A stretch of DNA of 64,000 nucleotides from Malania oleifera (GCF_029873635.1 NC_080427.1:69614848-69678847), one strand, 5' to 3'. Shown: positions 23,935 to 36,094, numbered from the stretch's first letter. Numbers and translations are program-made. Notes: generated by a model not told the origin, from the sequence alone.

Positions 23935-24950
23935 TTATGCTCCTGTAGTCAAACGGTAGATACATTCGCTCGAGTCATTCACGGGATTCCCCAAATCCAA
24001 GGCCAATATGCTCATCTGTCTCATTTCTGCCTCAAGAGTGACTTGACCGCCCTTGCAAAAGGTTCGATTAATTGGCGGGATTTCTACTCCCCACTTGGTA
24101 CTTACTTTTCCTATGCGCCTCTTGATTCTGAGTATTCTTTTCTCTTCTGCCTTCTTCTTACATTCGGTTAGAGTAGGAGTATATCCGATGTCGTATTTCT
24201 CCTTCTTGCCTTCTAGTATTAATGGCATGGTAATACCTTGAAGATGCTTCCCCAATCCTTTGCCTTGACAAAACCCCGATTTAATCATTTCAGAAGCCAT
24301 CATGCATACCGAAGAAGAGATTCGTGGTTGAGGGATAAAGGACCCCTCCATTATAGTGGTGGCATTGACGATTTCAACTGCTTGGAATGAATCTTCATGA
24401 GCTTCTTCAGCCACTTCTACATAAGGAGTGTAATAAGGTTTGGTAACCATTATATCAGTCTCTCCATAGACACACACCAGTTTATCCCCTACTACAAACT
24501 TCACTCGCGAATGCAAAGATGATGGAATTGCCCCTGTATTGCGTATCCATGGTCTCCCTAAGAGACAACTATATGAAGGTGTAATATCCATGACCTAAAA
24601 AGTAATGTTGAAGGTTACTGGTCCAATTTGAATAGGGATCTCAAAGGACCCTATAGATTCTCTTCGTGTTCCATCAAAAGCATGCACCACCAAATTGTTT
24701 GGCATCACATAATAGGGATCAATGGGCAACCTTTGCAACGGTGTCATTGGCATAACATTAAGAGATGACCTATTGTCTATTAATACCCGTGACATCATGT
24801 GGTCGTTGCATTTGGTGGATATGTGCAACACCTTGTTATGTCCCTAGCCTTCTGGCAAGATTTCATCATCAATAAAAGTGATGTTGTTTGAGGCTGCCAA
24901 GCTTCCGATCACATGGTTGAACTTATCGACTTTGATATCTTGGGGAATGT
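23935..24950 (-). pseudogene. pol: Ogre-like protease with G-patch-like motif, altered active site
   Basis: Frame 24831-24595 gives LHISTKCNDHMMSRVLIDNR and SSLNVMPMTPLQRLP. Relatives have DNGSxLN at the active site; here the glycine is arginine (DNRSSLN), which would probably abolish proteolysis. After a stop, frame 24591-23935 continues VMDITPSYSCLLGRPWI and later SGFCQGKGLGKHLQGI, a G-patch-like stretch typical of this lineage. The region joins RT through a frame change. Confidence 0.8.
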
Positions 24951-25239
24951 AGGCTTGTTTTAGGACCTAAAGTAATGCTTCCCGATGGATCTCCGAATTT
25001 TGTAGAAGTGACAAAACAAATATGTGCGCCAAAATTTTCTTTAACTGGTCCACAATATTGTACTCACCGTGCTTTATTATTTTCAGGAATTCTTCTGCCT
25101 CTATATTGGGCACTGGGTTTTTCGTTGCCCTATCTAGTTCTCCCACCTTCTATTGATTTGATTTTTTCGAATATTCTGGTGTATACACCCTACCACTTCG
25201 AGTTATCCCTTTTACCCCTACTATGCTACTAGTGCTCCC

Positions 25240-27123
25240 TTTGACATATGCTTCACATTCATATTTCTAAGTACAGCTTGGTTACTCTTGTATGGGAATG
25301 GCTAGGGAGTAGATATCACTAAGTGAGCTGGCGCTTCCTGTGCAAGGAGGGTCTTGTTTATGGCAGGTATGAATGGTTGATTATCGTACTAGTGATAGAC
25401 TAGCATGTCTTCCTCGATGACTGAAATCTCCCCGCCCTTGTGGGTACAACCAATCTCCACAAACTTGTTATCCACCATCTTTTGGACGAACATTATAAAA
25501 GTTTCACAATGTCGTACTGATCTCCTTTCCTTGCTCTGGAATAGACAAAGTGCGTTGGCAGGGCAAACAACCTCCTGCCCTATATGACCTGCTACAGCAA
25601 GTTCCTCGAACACCCAATCTAAAGAAATTTTTTCAAACTCTACTCCATCTGTCCCTTATTTTATCATTCTGACATTGTTGCCCCCATGATTAAGTAAAGG
25701 ATTCCCCTGGATTCCTAGTTGTTTATCATCAAATTCTAGCCATCCAACTTCTCTTAGTGTTTGCACCTTATTTTTAAATGCCCAACAGCATTCAATGGCA
25801 TGATATGCACACTTGGCTTCTGGGTTGTACCATTGTGGAAAAGGTACCGTAACGACCATTCCAGGAATGGCTGAAACCAAGTTCCTTTCCAACAATTGTG
25901 AGAATATTTCTAAATTCATCATTAGAATAGGATCTATTCTTCTCGCATTTCTCTGGATGCCTCTATCTTGTGTCTGAACATTCAGTTAGCTGGGCGTGGG
26001 CCTGGAAGGAACAACTTGGGCTCTCATGCCTGCGCAGACAGTCTGATTAATAGAGGGTTCGAAAGCAGAATTCCTTCTAGGCCCTTGGCCATGACCTCTT
26101 TGATATTGTTACCCTTGAATCATCTGGGCCTCTTTTTTTTTTTTTCCTGTTTGTTCATTTCTTGCCTAGACCGGTTTTTGCGCTACTACTTTTGGTTCTT
26201 CCAACTTTGATGGCCATCTCAATCCTCTCTCTGGTAGAAACAATGTCCATGAATTCCTGGGGGGTTGCCTCTAAGAGATGCCCAAAGTATGGATCTTTCA
26301 ATATATTCACAAATAGGGAAACAACCTCCCTATCTTCCACCAGAGGGCTCACTTGGATGGACATATCCCTCCATCTTTACGCATATTCTCTAAATATTTC
26401 ATTAGGTTTCATTTGCATACTTTGCAAGGTTATGCGATCAAGTGCCATTTCTATCACATGGCGGTACTAAGCTATAAAAGAATTTGCCAGATCTTTCCAA
26501 GTACAGATTTGAGCTCGATCTTGCTAAATGTACCATCTAATAGCCGCTCCAGTCAAGCTATCCTGAATGTAATACATCATCAACCTTTCGTCGTCTGTGT
26601 GTGCAGCCATTTTTTGGCAATAGAGGCGCAAGTGGATCCGAGGACAGTGGGTTCCATCGAATTTTTCAAAATTCGGAACTTTAAATTTTGGTGGCAAGAT
26701 GACCTTTGGCACGAGGCATAGGTCATTAGGATCAACGAAGTCGAATGTATTAGATCCCTCGATGGCTTTCAGGCGCTCCTCCAACATGTCATAACGACGC
26801 TCGGTCTCATATCTATTTACCCCCATATCAGAAGCTACCAGTGAGGAAGTCCCTACCACTGGGAACCCCTGTGTTGGCACAGTAGGGATGAATGGGGATA
26901 TATTTGGCATCGGGCCCTCCATGGCGCTAGGTGGTGGAGCTGACGCTTGTCCATGAACCGAGGTGAACCCCGAAGGATGAGTGGGATCCGCATCTATCTC
27001 AGGATCATTCGATACCGCTTTTCCTTTATTCATCAATAATTCCAAGATTTTTCTCATTTTCTCATTCAATTCTTCTTGTCCTTGTTCTATGCTTAGGACT
27101 CTATTTTCAAGTTGTTCACTCAT
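25240..27123 (-). pseudogene. gag: Ogre-like gag, broken
   Basis: Starts MSEQLENRVLSIEQGQEELN at 27123, with a coiled-coil N-terminus, a Pro/Ser-rich linker and PPKFKVPNFEKFDGTHCPRI near the end of the first frame, followed by LTGAAIRWY, the standard Tat-lineage capsid signature. After stops, frame 26364-26155 continues the capsid (LVEDREVVSLFVNIL) and frames 25922-25656 and 25613-25389 cover the C-terminal part. Several stops separate these pieces. Confidence 0.8.
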
Positions 27124-27489
27124 TTCTCTTGCCTTTCGCCTGGTATTATATTGATGTGTAATGGTCTCAATGTTGCTTCTCGTTACTCAAACGTCTTCTT
27201 TGGTTTGGAGCTGCAAACCAAAACCTTCCCTTTTTAGAACCATGAATGCATAATTATGATTGCATGAATGTTTAATGCATGATCATGAGACGGGATGGGT
27301 TTTTAAGGTATGTGTACAATTCAAAATTATGAAAACATGGACATGTATGCAACCTAATGTACATTAACCGAGGTTCATGGAAAAGATCATCATCATCTTA
27401 GAAAACTTTTTATTCATTTATTGCCCACAACACTTTCGGAGATAATCTAATCGGATATTGAATCAAGATTTGAAGGTCTGCTCATGATT

Positions 27490-29073
27490 ATACTACCCCT
27501 ATGTTTTGTTGTGCCATCTTCTTATGCAAATCCCGAAACTTGTCTTCTCAATAGTCAACTTTTGTTATGCACGACTCCATCTTCTCTAGTACTTGATTAT
27601 ATTTGGCTCTCTGCTCATCCCACTGCCTTTCCAGTTCCTGTATGTAGAGTGATTTCCTTTCATTTTCTACTTTGGCATCTTCTAACATCTGAGACTTCTG
27701 GTCAAGTGCCTCTCGAAGCATTCGTCTTTCCTTCCTCAGAGCCACGATCTCTTCTTCTAATTGTACATACCGAATTTTCTGCCGCTTGATTTCTCTTCGA
27801 TAGATAGAGACTAGTTCCTCCCTTTTCTTAGCATGTTGATCTTCCATTTTTGCTTTCACATCTCTTTTTTCTTCTGGGCATTGATCCTCTCGCTGGCTTT
27901 TCCTCGATGATTTGACAAAGCTAGTAAGGGCTCAGGAAGTTCTCTTGAAGTGAGGATTCACTTGGTTGACCCGCCATAGCTCGTAGCCCCCTTAAGTTGC
28001 AATGGTTTCATTACCTGGGTCCACCAAGTGTATATGTTTCCAAGCCACTACAAACTTCCTAATCTAATTCTAGGCATCCATTGTTTCATAAGTAAAGACA
28101 TATTTTGCCAACTTGTGGGTTGCAGGCACAAATTAAGATGCTCCCACTTGCCTCCTTACCATCAAAGGAGTGTATGCTATTCCTCTCCATGGACCTAGTA
28201 ACGGGACTCATGGGAGGTTTCCACATCGATACATCATGTTGGAATGGTTCATCCATGGTGCTCGCCAGACTAATCCCAACTCCCCCAATTTGTGCAATTT
28301 TTCATTCAAGTTGGCCTTGCTCCATTGAACACTCTACTGAGCCTCCTTGAACTCGACTAAGGGGATTCGGAGAGCTGAAAAGTTGTTACGGTACCCCCTT
28401 TGATTACTTGGCAAAGTAATGGTACACAACATTTCAGTCGTTCCTGGTCCTTGCTCCTACATTTGTTGAGAGATCGGAAAGTTTCTACCAAAATACCGGG
28501 AACCAGATTAGTCCCATTCTTCACTTGTGCCACCAAAGAAATAGTGGCTCTATGAATGGTCCCTAGTTCTTTGGGAAATATAATTAGGCCATATATGGCC
28601 AGTGCGAACAAATGTATCTGAACCTCTTCACCTTTCTCTTCTTCCAAAAACTCCTTCAAGAATTTCCAAGTAACCCTTTCGTTTTCCCCTGCCTTCCATT
28701 GAATCTTGACCCTAGCAAGGTTATACAACTCTCATGTTATGGAAGTCCTAAAATTAGGTATGTAAGCCTGGTAGGGTGATCGATGTGTCATCAGATGCAG
28801 CAATGAGGTGTACTCTTCAATTGTAGGAACCATGTCAATTCCATCTATTGTAAAGCATGTGTACGAAGGATTCCAGAAGTCTACTAATGCCTTCACCATC
28901 TGAAGATTCACTGTTAACTGTAACAAGAAACCAATATGGCCATATAATTGTGAGAATTCCAAATGGCGTTGCGGTGTCCAATCCTTCCAAATAGTTTTTA
29001 GTTCCTCCAGGGGGTTTGACCAGGTATATAGGCAGACTTTGGCCGGTAACCCCACCACTAATTCCTCGTTCAC
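27490..29073 (-). pseudogene. Ogre-like ORF1 with plant mobile domain and coiled coil, broken
   Basis: An ORF upstream of gag, characteristic of Ogre elements. Frame 29073-28732 has LVDFWNPSYTCFTIDGIDMV and PTIEEYTSLL; frame 28728-28357 has LFALAIYGLIIFPKELGTI and ILVETFRSLNKCR. These phrases match the plant mobile domain (DUF7745-type) that Ogre ORF1 shares with host proteins. A stop at about 28730 and further breaks follow. The frame 27859-27548 is a charged coiled coil (REELVSIYRREIKRQKIRYV). The molecular role of ORF1 is unknown. Confidence 0.75.
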
Positions 29074-30300
29074 GCTATCTCCCCACTACTCTTGTTGACT
29101 TTCAGAATACGACTGCACTACGAACTTGGTCTCCTGATAAATAACTGTGTTCTCCATGAATGAATCTGATCTCTTCCAGAAACCTTGGTAAAGTGAATGG
29201 GATGCCTATATTTATGCAATATGTTAGTGACACTATCATACAATTCAAAGCAGACATGTATAGACATAAAACCATACGGAGAAGGATGGAGCTTCTATCC
29301 CAACATAGAGGTAGATATATACAGGATGCTCTAGGGTTCTATCCTAGTTAGGGAAAACTATAGGCGAGTACGTGGGAGTAGGCTCTATTCCTTATAAATA
29401 TAGGTCCCCAGTTTGAAATTTCATCCTCCCCCATAGGAGTCTAGACAAAACTCGCACTGAGTGGGGTGGTTCGCGGGTCCCATCAAGCTTGAGCTTTGAA
29501 AGGAAAAATGCTATTACACCCCTATCTAATCCTGGCAAGGAAGGCCTGGGTATAGAGCATGAAAGTGTGTGAATCCAAGTTTAACCTAATCCCGCTACCC
29601 CACATGCATGTCATATGCTTATTCACAATTAATCACATGTTTATTCAAGAAAAAAAGGAAAGTATTTATAATCAATCACATGCTTATGGAAACAAGATAT
29701 TTACAATCAACACACTTAATCTAAAAAGTTGGAAATAAAATAATTACAATTAATATTCTTAAAAATTTTTGAAAGAAGATTTTTACAATTAGTATTCTTA
29801 TCTAAAAATATGGAAAGAAAATATTTACAATTAATATTAAAAATTTGGAAAGAAAATATTTACAATTAATATTCTTATCTACAAATTTGAAATATTTACA
29901 ATTAATATTAAAAATTTGGAAAGAAAATATTTACTATTAATATTCTTATCTACGAATTTGGAAAGAAAATATTCACAACTAATATTCAAAATTTGGAAAG
30001 AAAATATATACAATTAATATTCTTATCTACAAATTTGGAAAGAAAATATTTACAATTAATATTAAATATTTGGAAAGAAAATATTTACCATTAATATTCT
30101 TATCTACAAATTTAGAAAGAAAATATTTACAATTAATACTAAAAATTTGGAAAGAAGATATTTATCATTAATATTCTTATCTACGTATTTGGAAAGAAAG
30201 TATTTATAATTAATATTCACAAAATGAGGAGCAACTAAAAGATTTATTAAATTTGAATTCGGGATAATTTCTAATTAATTAGTGGCTTGGCTCTCTATAG
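29074..30300 (-). repeat. Ogre-like leader with AT-rich tandem repeats
   Basis: Untranslated leader between the primer-binding site and ORF1. From about 29640 to 30235 it is built of degenerate copies of a short unit containing TTTGGAAAGAAAATATTTAC and AATTAATATTCTTATCTAC, arranged head to tail with length variation. No coding signal in the rest. Confidence 0.7.
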
Positions 30301-30318
30301 TCCCTCGCGGAGTCGCCA
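30301..30318 (-). other. Ogre-like primer-binding site
   Basis: On the minus strand TGGCGACTCCGCGAGGGA, placed a few bases after the LTR terminus. Sites beginning TGGCGACTC are typical of Ogre/Tat elements; the tRNA usually quoted is arginine, from memory and unchecked. Confidence 0.7.
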
Positions 30319-30321
30319 AGT

Positions 30322-31406
30322 TGTCGCAACGTCCTAGAGCACGTGTGCCCTGGGGTGGCGAAATAAAAAATGTGTGTTAAATTTTTGAGAAAAACAGGGA
30401 TGGAGTCGCCACTAACCTTTTAGTATTGTTAGAATACTAAATTACTATCTAATTAGGGGTAGATTTGGTCTACGTTACGAAAACTGGGGTCAAGAGTTCG
30501 GTTGCGCGAGGGGAAGGAACGAGCACCCCTTAAGTGCTCGTTCTTACGAACGATACCTAATTAATTATGAAATTATCCCTAAATTTAAAAAGCCTTTAAA
30601 ATTGCTCCATTTTAGTGAATTTACAAATACACATGTGGAATAAATAGATAAATAAATAAATAAATCATACAAGAATATACGTAATATATATATATATATA
30701 TATAAATATATTCCCTCAGAGCTGAAGGTACGTGAAGTTTAAAAACTTGTACCCTTTTTAATAGCAATCATAGGGATAAAAATCAAGAAAATATTTAAGA
30801 AAATACACTCCTAAAATTTGAAATTGTATAGAAATTTTTTATAGGAAAATATTAGTTTGGAAGGTTTTAATATATATTAATAGGATAATAAGTTAAGATA
30901 TTAAACTATCACAATGCATATAACTTTAGTAATAACATGTATCTACTAAAATATTATAAATGTCAAAATAGATAATAAAATACCATATATATTACAATAC
31001 TAAAGATACTTTAAAAAGTAATACCCTATATATTAAAATACTAAAAATACCCTAATAGGTAATACTAAATATCCTAAAGATACCATATTAAGTAGTATCT
31101 TATATATTGAAATACTAAAAATACCATAATGATTCATACTAATATACTAAAGATACCATAATAAGTAGTACCCTATTTGTTAGAATACTAAAAATACCCT
31201 AATAGGTGATACGAAATATCCTAAAAATACCATATTAAGTAGTACCTAAATAAATACAACCTTAAGCATGAATAATACTTACTCAACATCTATTGTTAAC
31301 TATTGTACCCTAATTTATTTAACAAGCATAGTAAATACCATAAACATTAAAAACTAAGTAAATATTAGAAAGAAAAAAATAAATCCTGCAAAAAATAAAT
31401 TGACGT

Positions 31407-31453
<47 letters not shown>

Positions 31454-31961
31454 TGAATAAATATTATTACCAAAATAAGAAAATCCTGAGTGATGAGAAA
31501 CAGATGGTCGAAGCTCGCCGGAGTTGCAGCGGGTGGAGACTGGTGCGTGGCTGCCAGACTTTGGCTGGTCACAAATAGCCGGCTAGGATGTTCTGAAGGT
31601 GGCTGTGGCTGTGGCGTCTCTGCTGTGGGTGGCTGGCAGCAAAACGGCCGAAGATGGTGGAGCTTCTGGAGGAGCATTTGGTTGGTCTCCTCGACTTGCA
31701 ACAGATGGGTGTGGCTGAGAGCTGCTGTGGTTCTTAGGTGATCCATGGAGTAGAGAAGACGGTTGGCTGCTGCTTTGATGGCCGAGGACGATGGCTGGCT
31801 GCAGAGTTCTTCAAACTAGTTGTGGAGAGTGGCTGGAGCAGAGGGAGTTTGGGAGAGAGCTGAGAGGTTAAGGGAAGAAAAGAGGGGGCTCGGGAAGGAG
31901 GAAAGGGAGAGTGAGGGTGTAGAGAAGCAGGGACAAGAGGGAGACTGAATGAGAGCCAAAA

Positions 31962-32006
<45 letters not shown>

Positions 32007-32334
32007 GGAAAAAACAAAGAGAAAAAGAGAATGAGCAGGAAACCAGGAGGAAAAAGAAGGAAGAAGAGAGAAGCAAGGGTAGACAAGAGGAAGTTACGGG
32101 AGAAGGAGAGGTAGGGAAGAGTGAGGGGTGCGCCGGGGGCACCGCGGGAGGCTACAGAGCTTAGGGTGTTTTTTTGTATTTTGTGTTTTCTCTGCCCTCG
32201 ACTCCGTGCTTTCTTGGGCGTGAGTGCGTGTTTTTTATAGAAAAAAAGGGGGGGGGGTGGGGGGCAAAGGAACCCTAGGGTTTCCGCCCCCCTTTTCTTA
32301 TCCCCCTTCTTTTTTTTTCTCTTTTATCTTTATC

Positions 32335-32383
<49 letters not shown>

Positions 32384-32484
32384 GGAGAAGAAGAGAAGAA
32401 GAACAACAACAATAATAATACTAAATAATAATAATAATAATAGTAATGACAATAACGATAATAACAATAATAGGATAATAGTAA

Positions 32485-32530
<46 letters not shown>

Positions 32531-32591
32531 TAAAAATAATAATAGCAAAGTAATAATAATAATAATACCCTAATAATAAAATAATATTTAA

Positions 32592-32636
<45 letters not shown>

Positions 32637-32675
32637 TTTATTATATTGGCCCTGTGTAAAAATGGGGTGTCTACA
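30322..32675 (-). repeat. Ogre-like 5' LTR
   Basis: About 2.35 kb. On the minus strand it begins TGTAGACACCCCATTTTTAC at 32675 and ends GTTGCGACA at 30322, next to the primer-binding site. It contains long AAT arrays (32334-32640), a GA run (31965-32003), an AT run (31410-31452), a GC-rich block (31490-31960) and degenerate repeats of the type AATACTAAAAATACCCTAAT at 30980-31260. The long frames here are simple-sequence artefacts. Confidence 0.8.
32334..32640. repeat. Long imperfect AAT microsatellite
   Basis: Several hundred bases of AAT/ATT trinucleotides with short interruptions inside the Ogre-like LTR; the other LTR copy has a similar array at 16680-16850. Confidence 0.95.
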
Positions 32676-32789
32676 GAACTCTTGCACCCCTTCAAAGTTA
32701 AGCATCTTTTGCTTGCTTGTAATTAACAAAAGAATTCTTACAATTGACAATTTGCAAAAAAATAAATAAATAAATAAATAAAATGTTGG

Positions 32790-33290
32790 AGGATAGCCTC
32801 TATGTGTATCTTATGTAAGAAGGAAAATGAAAGAGTTGGTCACATTTTCATACATTGTCCCTTTAGCAAGCATATTTGGGCTATTGTGTGTTAGAAAATT
32901 AGCAGCAACATAGTAATGTCGAACACCCTGAAATCAATGTTTTTAGCATGAAATTTTTTAAAGCTCAAAGGGTTTCTTAAAATGTTGAAAGTAGCTATTC
33001 CGGCAGTCATTTGTTGGTAATATGGAACGAAAGAATCTTCAAGAAAAACTACTCCATAGCCACGAAAGTGTACGATAAATGTCTATCAAATTTGTTTATT
33101 TGGACTAAATCCAATTCTCTTTTGTCCCATCTAAATTAGGAAGAGTTTTCATATATTGTTACGATTTAGGAGGGTGATTTTACTCACCTCTCCCCTTTAT
33201 TTCTTCTATGTCATTCGAGAGGATCTAAGCTTCTTGCTTGTCACTCCTTTAATAAATTTACCCTTTTTTAAAAAATAACATATGCTTTAA
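32790..33290 (+). pseudogene. LINE (L1-type) 3' end with zf-RVT domain
   Basis: Frame beginning near 32793 reads CILCKKENERVGHIFIHCPF followed by SKHIWAIVC, the zinc-binding zf-RVT domain found at the C-terminus of plant L1-type ORF2 (C-x2-C ... H-x4-C). After stops and shifts it continues with IPAVICW and WNERIFKK, typical of that family. The region ends with TTTAATAAATTTACCC and a short A-rich tail near 33250-33280, as expected for a LINE 3' end. It is heavily 5' truncated, with stops. Confidence 0.7.
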
Positions 33291-35281
33291 TTGGACACAT
33301 TGCATATAGATATTGTTTCTCCTTCACATATCAATTGCAAACACAAAAAAAAATTTCATGTGAATCCATGTTTATTTTATTTTCTTTCTTATCTATGCAA
33401 CACATTGACACCATTAAAAATAAAATAAAATAATAACAAAGAGAAAAGAGCATGAAGGTAGGTGCTTTGAATTTTTTATTTTTTGGTGTGGAAGGATAAA
33501 ATAAGATGAAAATGGAAATAATTTTTGTAGCTTCATATTTTAATGATACCATTTTTCATTCTGATCCACTCCATTTCATTACTACATACCAAACATTAGA
33601 TTATAATTTGTATATATCAATCCACATGTATGAGTTAATATATAGTTCTAACACTCAATTAACAAAAAGAAAGAAAGAAAGATACTAGAGTCGATGTTAT
33701 TAGGATACTAATCCTATATATCCTAATCTCTTAATCTAGAGATAATATATCATCAAATACTTTGAATCACAAATTATTTTATCCCTTATCTTAAACACTA
33801 ATGCTCCCTAAGATGAGTATATATGGAGTAAAGAGAAAATACATATATCATTTAAAAATTGATGAAGATCAATGGAAAAATCATAAACATGGAATTAGTT
33901 CAATTGCATGAGTACTGATGAAGAAAATATCCAACATGTGAAAAGCAACAAATCTTCATAAAGCCAATCGAGAAACAAAAGTAAGTTCTACACTGAATCA
34001 TAAGAACCATCAATTTTGTTTTTGATGAAAAGAATTAATTTTGTTGAATAAGGTTGAGTTCGCATCAATGCACCTAACCAAATCACAGCCTTGCAAAATT
34101 AGCAAATTTTTTGGCTTCCATGTTATTATAAATTATTATAGATGAAATAAAAATTGTGGTGTTACTAGAAAAAGAAGAGAACGTGCACGAAAAAAGGCCA
34201 CGGGATGTACGCTCTATTAGAGATAAAACAATGGTTGAGGTATTGTAGTTCCACATTCAATAATTGCTCTATTTTAACTCCAACTTGAGTGGATAATTAA
34301 AGGGTATAGGATATTTTATAACTCATAAGTGGAGTTGCTAATTAAAGTCATGCAACCATCGATCTAACTAGCTGTTTGTAAAATTGCATTTTGAGTGAAA
34401 GTGGTAAATGTAGGCTGGATTATGGAGGTGTTATATTGAAAAAAAATAAAAATAAAAAAAAACAAAATAAAATATTAAAAATAAAAAATAACGAAAGCGA
34501 AGATGAGATACTTGTATGTATAACTCAACCGTACAATAGTCGAGAGTATTAATTAATAGTGTGTGTGTGTGTGACAAAAATAAAAAACAATGTAAAAATT
34601 ATCAATCCTATCCTAATATCTAAAACCAATTCTGACCACTGCTTATATATTCTCTTAGCTATCGCATACATATATGCATATCTAATGAAACATTGACATC
34701 CCTTTGTCTATCTCTTACATAATTATACATCTAATACATAAGTTTTGAGAAGAAAATCTCCAGTACGTAGCAAAGTCTACAGCCAAATGCAGCAAGGTGT
34801 ATCCCAAAAATATGCAGTACAATGATTTTAATCAAAGGCAAAGCCACATGACAACCCTAACATGCCCATGGAGTAATCATCAGTACTTGTATAAATATAT
34901 GCACAGCCCTTTTACAACCACTACTCATTGCTTCACCGGCACCTTATCTCCACATATTGCATGGAACTCTAAACCTAACTAGGGAGAGAAAATCCATAAA
35001 AATGTAGTAGAATAATATTATTTTGAATTTAATTTATACAAAGTTAAATTAAAGATTGGAGATTTATATTCTCAAACACAACCTACATTAAAATATTACT
35101 CATGTAGAAACATATATGTCTGTATATAAAAAATCAGTGGCCAACCTCTGATTAATGGCAGCTGCTAGCACAAGGCTTTTTCAGAATTTTAAATTTGCTT
35201 CCACATGATTCGGGCACTAGATAATATTTGACTCTACGAGATAGAAAACTTGAACAAAATTAAGGTAAAATGTACGCATTC
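33291..35281. other. AT-rich intergenic DNA
   Basis: No coding signal accepted. A small MITE-like unit may lie at 33481-33595 (TTTGGTGTG ... CATACCAAA ends). A TATAAATA box at 34890-34897, followed by a C- and A-rich stretch, resembles a core promoter, but no gene follows it on the plus strand. Confidence 0.5.
33481..33595. mobile_element. Possible small MITE
   Basis: Short AT-rich segment bounded by TTTGGTGTG and its near complement CATACCAAA about 105 bases apart. Only the terminal match supports it; no clear target duplication was identified. Confidence 0.3.
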
Positions 35282-35629
35282 TCAGAATTTTAGCTGCACT
35301 GGAAATTGTGTTTTTGTAAGATCTCCAGGGGCCGACCACTCGAGTGGATCAAAGGCCTTAAATCCACGTACCATATCATCTCCCCATAGAAAAGTTGAGC
35401 TTGTGTGTTGATTTTCCCCGCGAATTAAAATAGGCAATTGATGAAAATGTCTACCACCTTGGGGACAATCGCCCTTTAAGACAGGGAACATTACTGCATG
35501 CATCCATTTATCTAAATGCTGCAATATTAACTTTACAACATCTTCATGATGTCCACCTAAAGGCATCCCCTTGGCATTTCTCAACAAATACAGACTGCAC
35601 ATGCATACTTCATAGGTATGCACAGACAT
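35282..35629 (-). CDS. Unidentified ORF, possible terminal exon or gene fragment
   Basis: An open frame of 115 codons with unusually normal amino-acid composition for this AT-rich DNA. The part from about residue 20 on (KGMPLGGHHEDVVKLILQHL, then WMHAVMFPVLKGDCPQGG and GDDMVRGFKAFDPLEWS) reads like a folded conserved protein, not noise. I do not recognise the family. On the minus strand, TGTGCAG within the early codons could be a splice acceptor after an AT-rich stretch, so the true exon may begin near 35580 and the ATG at 35629 may be irrelevant. The frame ends at a TAG just after PVQLKF. No neighbouring exon was found to the right; it may be a displaced exon or a pseudogene. Confidence 0.4.
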   Translation of the reverse strand: MSVHTYEVCMCSLYLLRNAKGMPLGGHHEDVVKLILQHLDKWMHAVMFPVLKGDCPQGGRHFHQLPILIRGENQHTSSTFLWGDDMVRGFKAFDPLEWSAPGDLTKTQFPVQLKF

Positions 35630-35648
35630 AATTAAGCTTATGGGGAAG

Positions 35649-35649
<1 letters not shown>

Positions 35650-35686
<37 letters not shown>

Positions 35687-36065
35687 GTAGTACGTACATG
35701 TATAGTTTTCTTCATGATCCTTTTTGAAAGTTCTATTGTATAGTTTTCTTCATGATATATTTATATATGTAGTATGTACATGTATAGTTTTCTTCATGAT
35801 CCCTTTAGAAAGTTCTATTGTACAGTTTTCTTCATGACCCTTTTTGAATGTTATATTGAAGATAATAGAGAAAATAGAGTAGAACATTCAGAAAGGTCCC
35901 GAAGAAAATTATATACAGTATATGTGTATCATATCACCATATATTATGGTTTATATTGCCAGTAAAATAAAACATTCAAAAGGATCTTGAAAAAAAACTA
36001 TATAATATGCATTTACCATATCACCAATACAACATTTGAAAGAGCCTTGAAGAAAAACTATGCAT
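35650..36065. repeat. Direct and inverted copies of a 35-40 bp unit
   Basis: Plus-direction copies of TATAGTTTTCTTCATGATCC plus CTTTTTGAAAG occur at about 35702, 35739 (partial), 35782 and 35818. Inverted copies (CATTCAAAAGGATCTTGAA and AAAAACTATA) occur at about 35887, 35970 and 36030. The whole forms a long imperfect palindrome capable of folding back. An AT run lies at 35650-35680. It may be a MITE or a hairpin-generating locus. Confidence 0.6.
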
Positions 36066-36094
36066 ATATGCATCCTATCACCCATAAGTGTTAT

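Larger units (their letters stand above)
16212..32675 (-). mobile_element. Ogre/Tat-like gypsy retrotransposon, about 16.5 kb
   Basis: Very large minus-strand gypsy element: 5' LTR 30322-32675, primer-binding site 30301-30318, AT-rich leader, extra ORF1 (plant mobile domain) 27490-29073, gag, protease with G-patch, RT, RNase H, a second archaeal-type RNase H, integrase ending at 20443, a 3.5 kb non-coding tail with tandem repeats, polypurine tract 16883-16894 and a truncated 3' LTR 16212-16882. An ORF1 upstream of gag, two RNase H domains and a repeat-bearing 3' tail are the known hallmarks of Ogre and related Tat elements. Stops and frameshifts occur throughout, so it is not autonomous. Confidence 0.85.

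Noticed and set aside
31734..32750. Several open frames in the Ogre-like LTR
   Set aside because: Built from GA and AAT microsatellites; the same frames are not kept in the other LTR copy.
34797..34982. Small ORF containing the TATAAATA box
   Set aside because: The sequence looks more like a promoter than coding DNA, and no gene follows; too weak to list as a gene.
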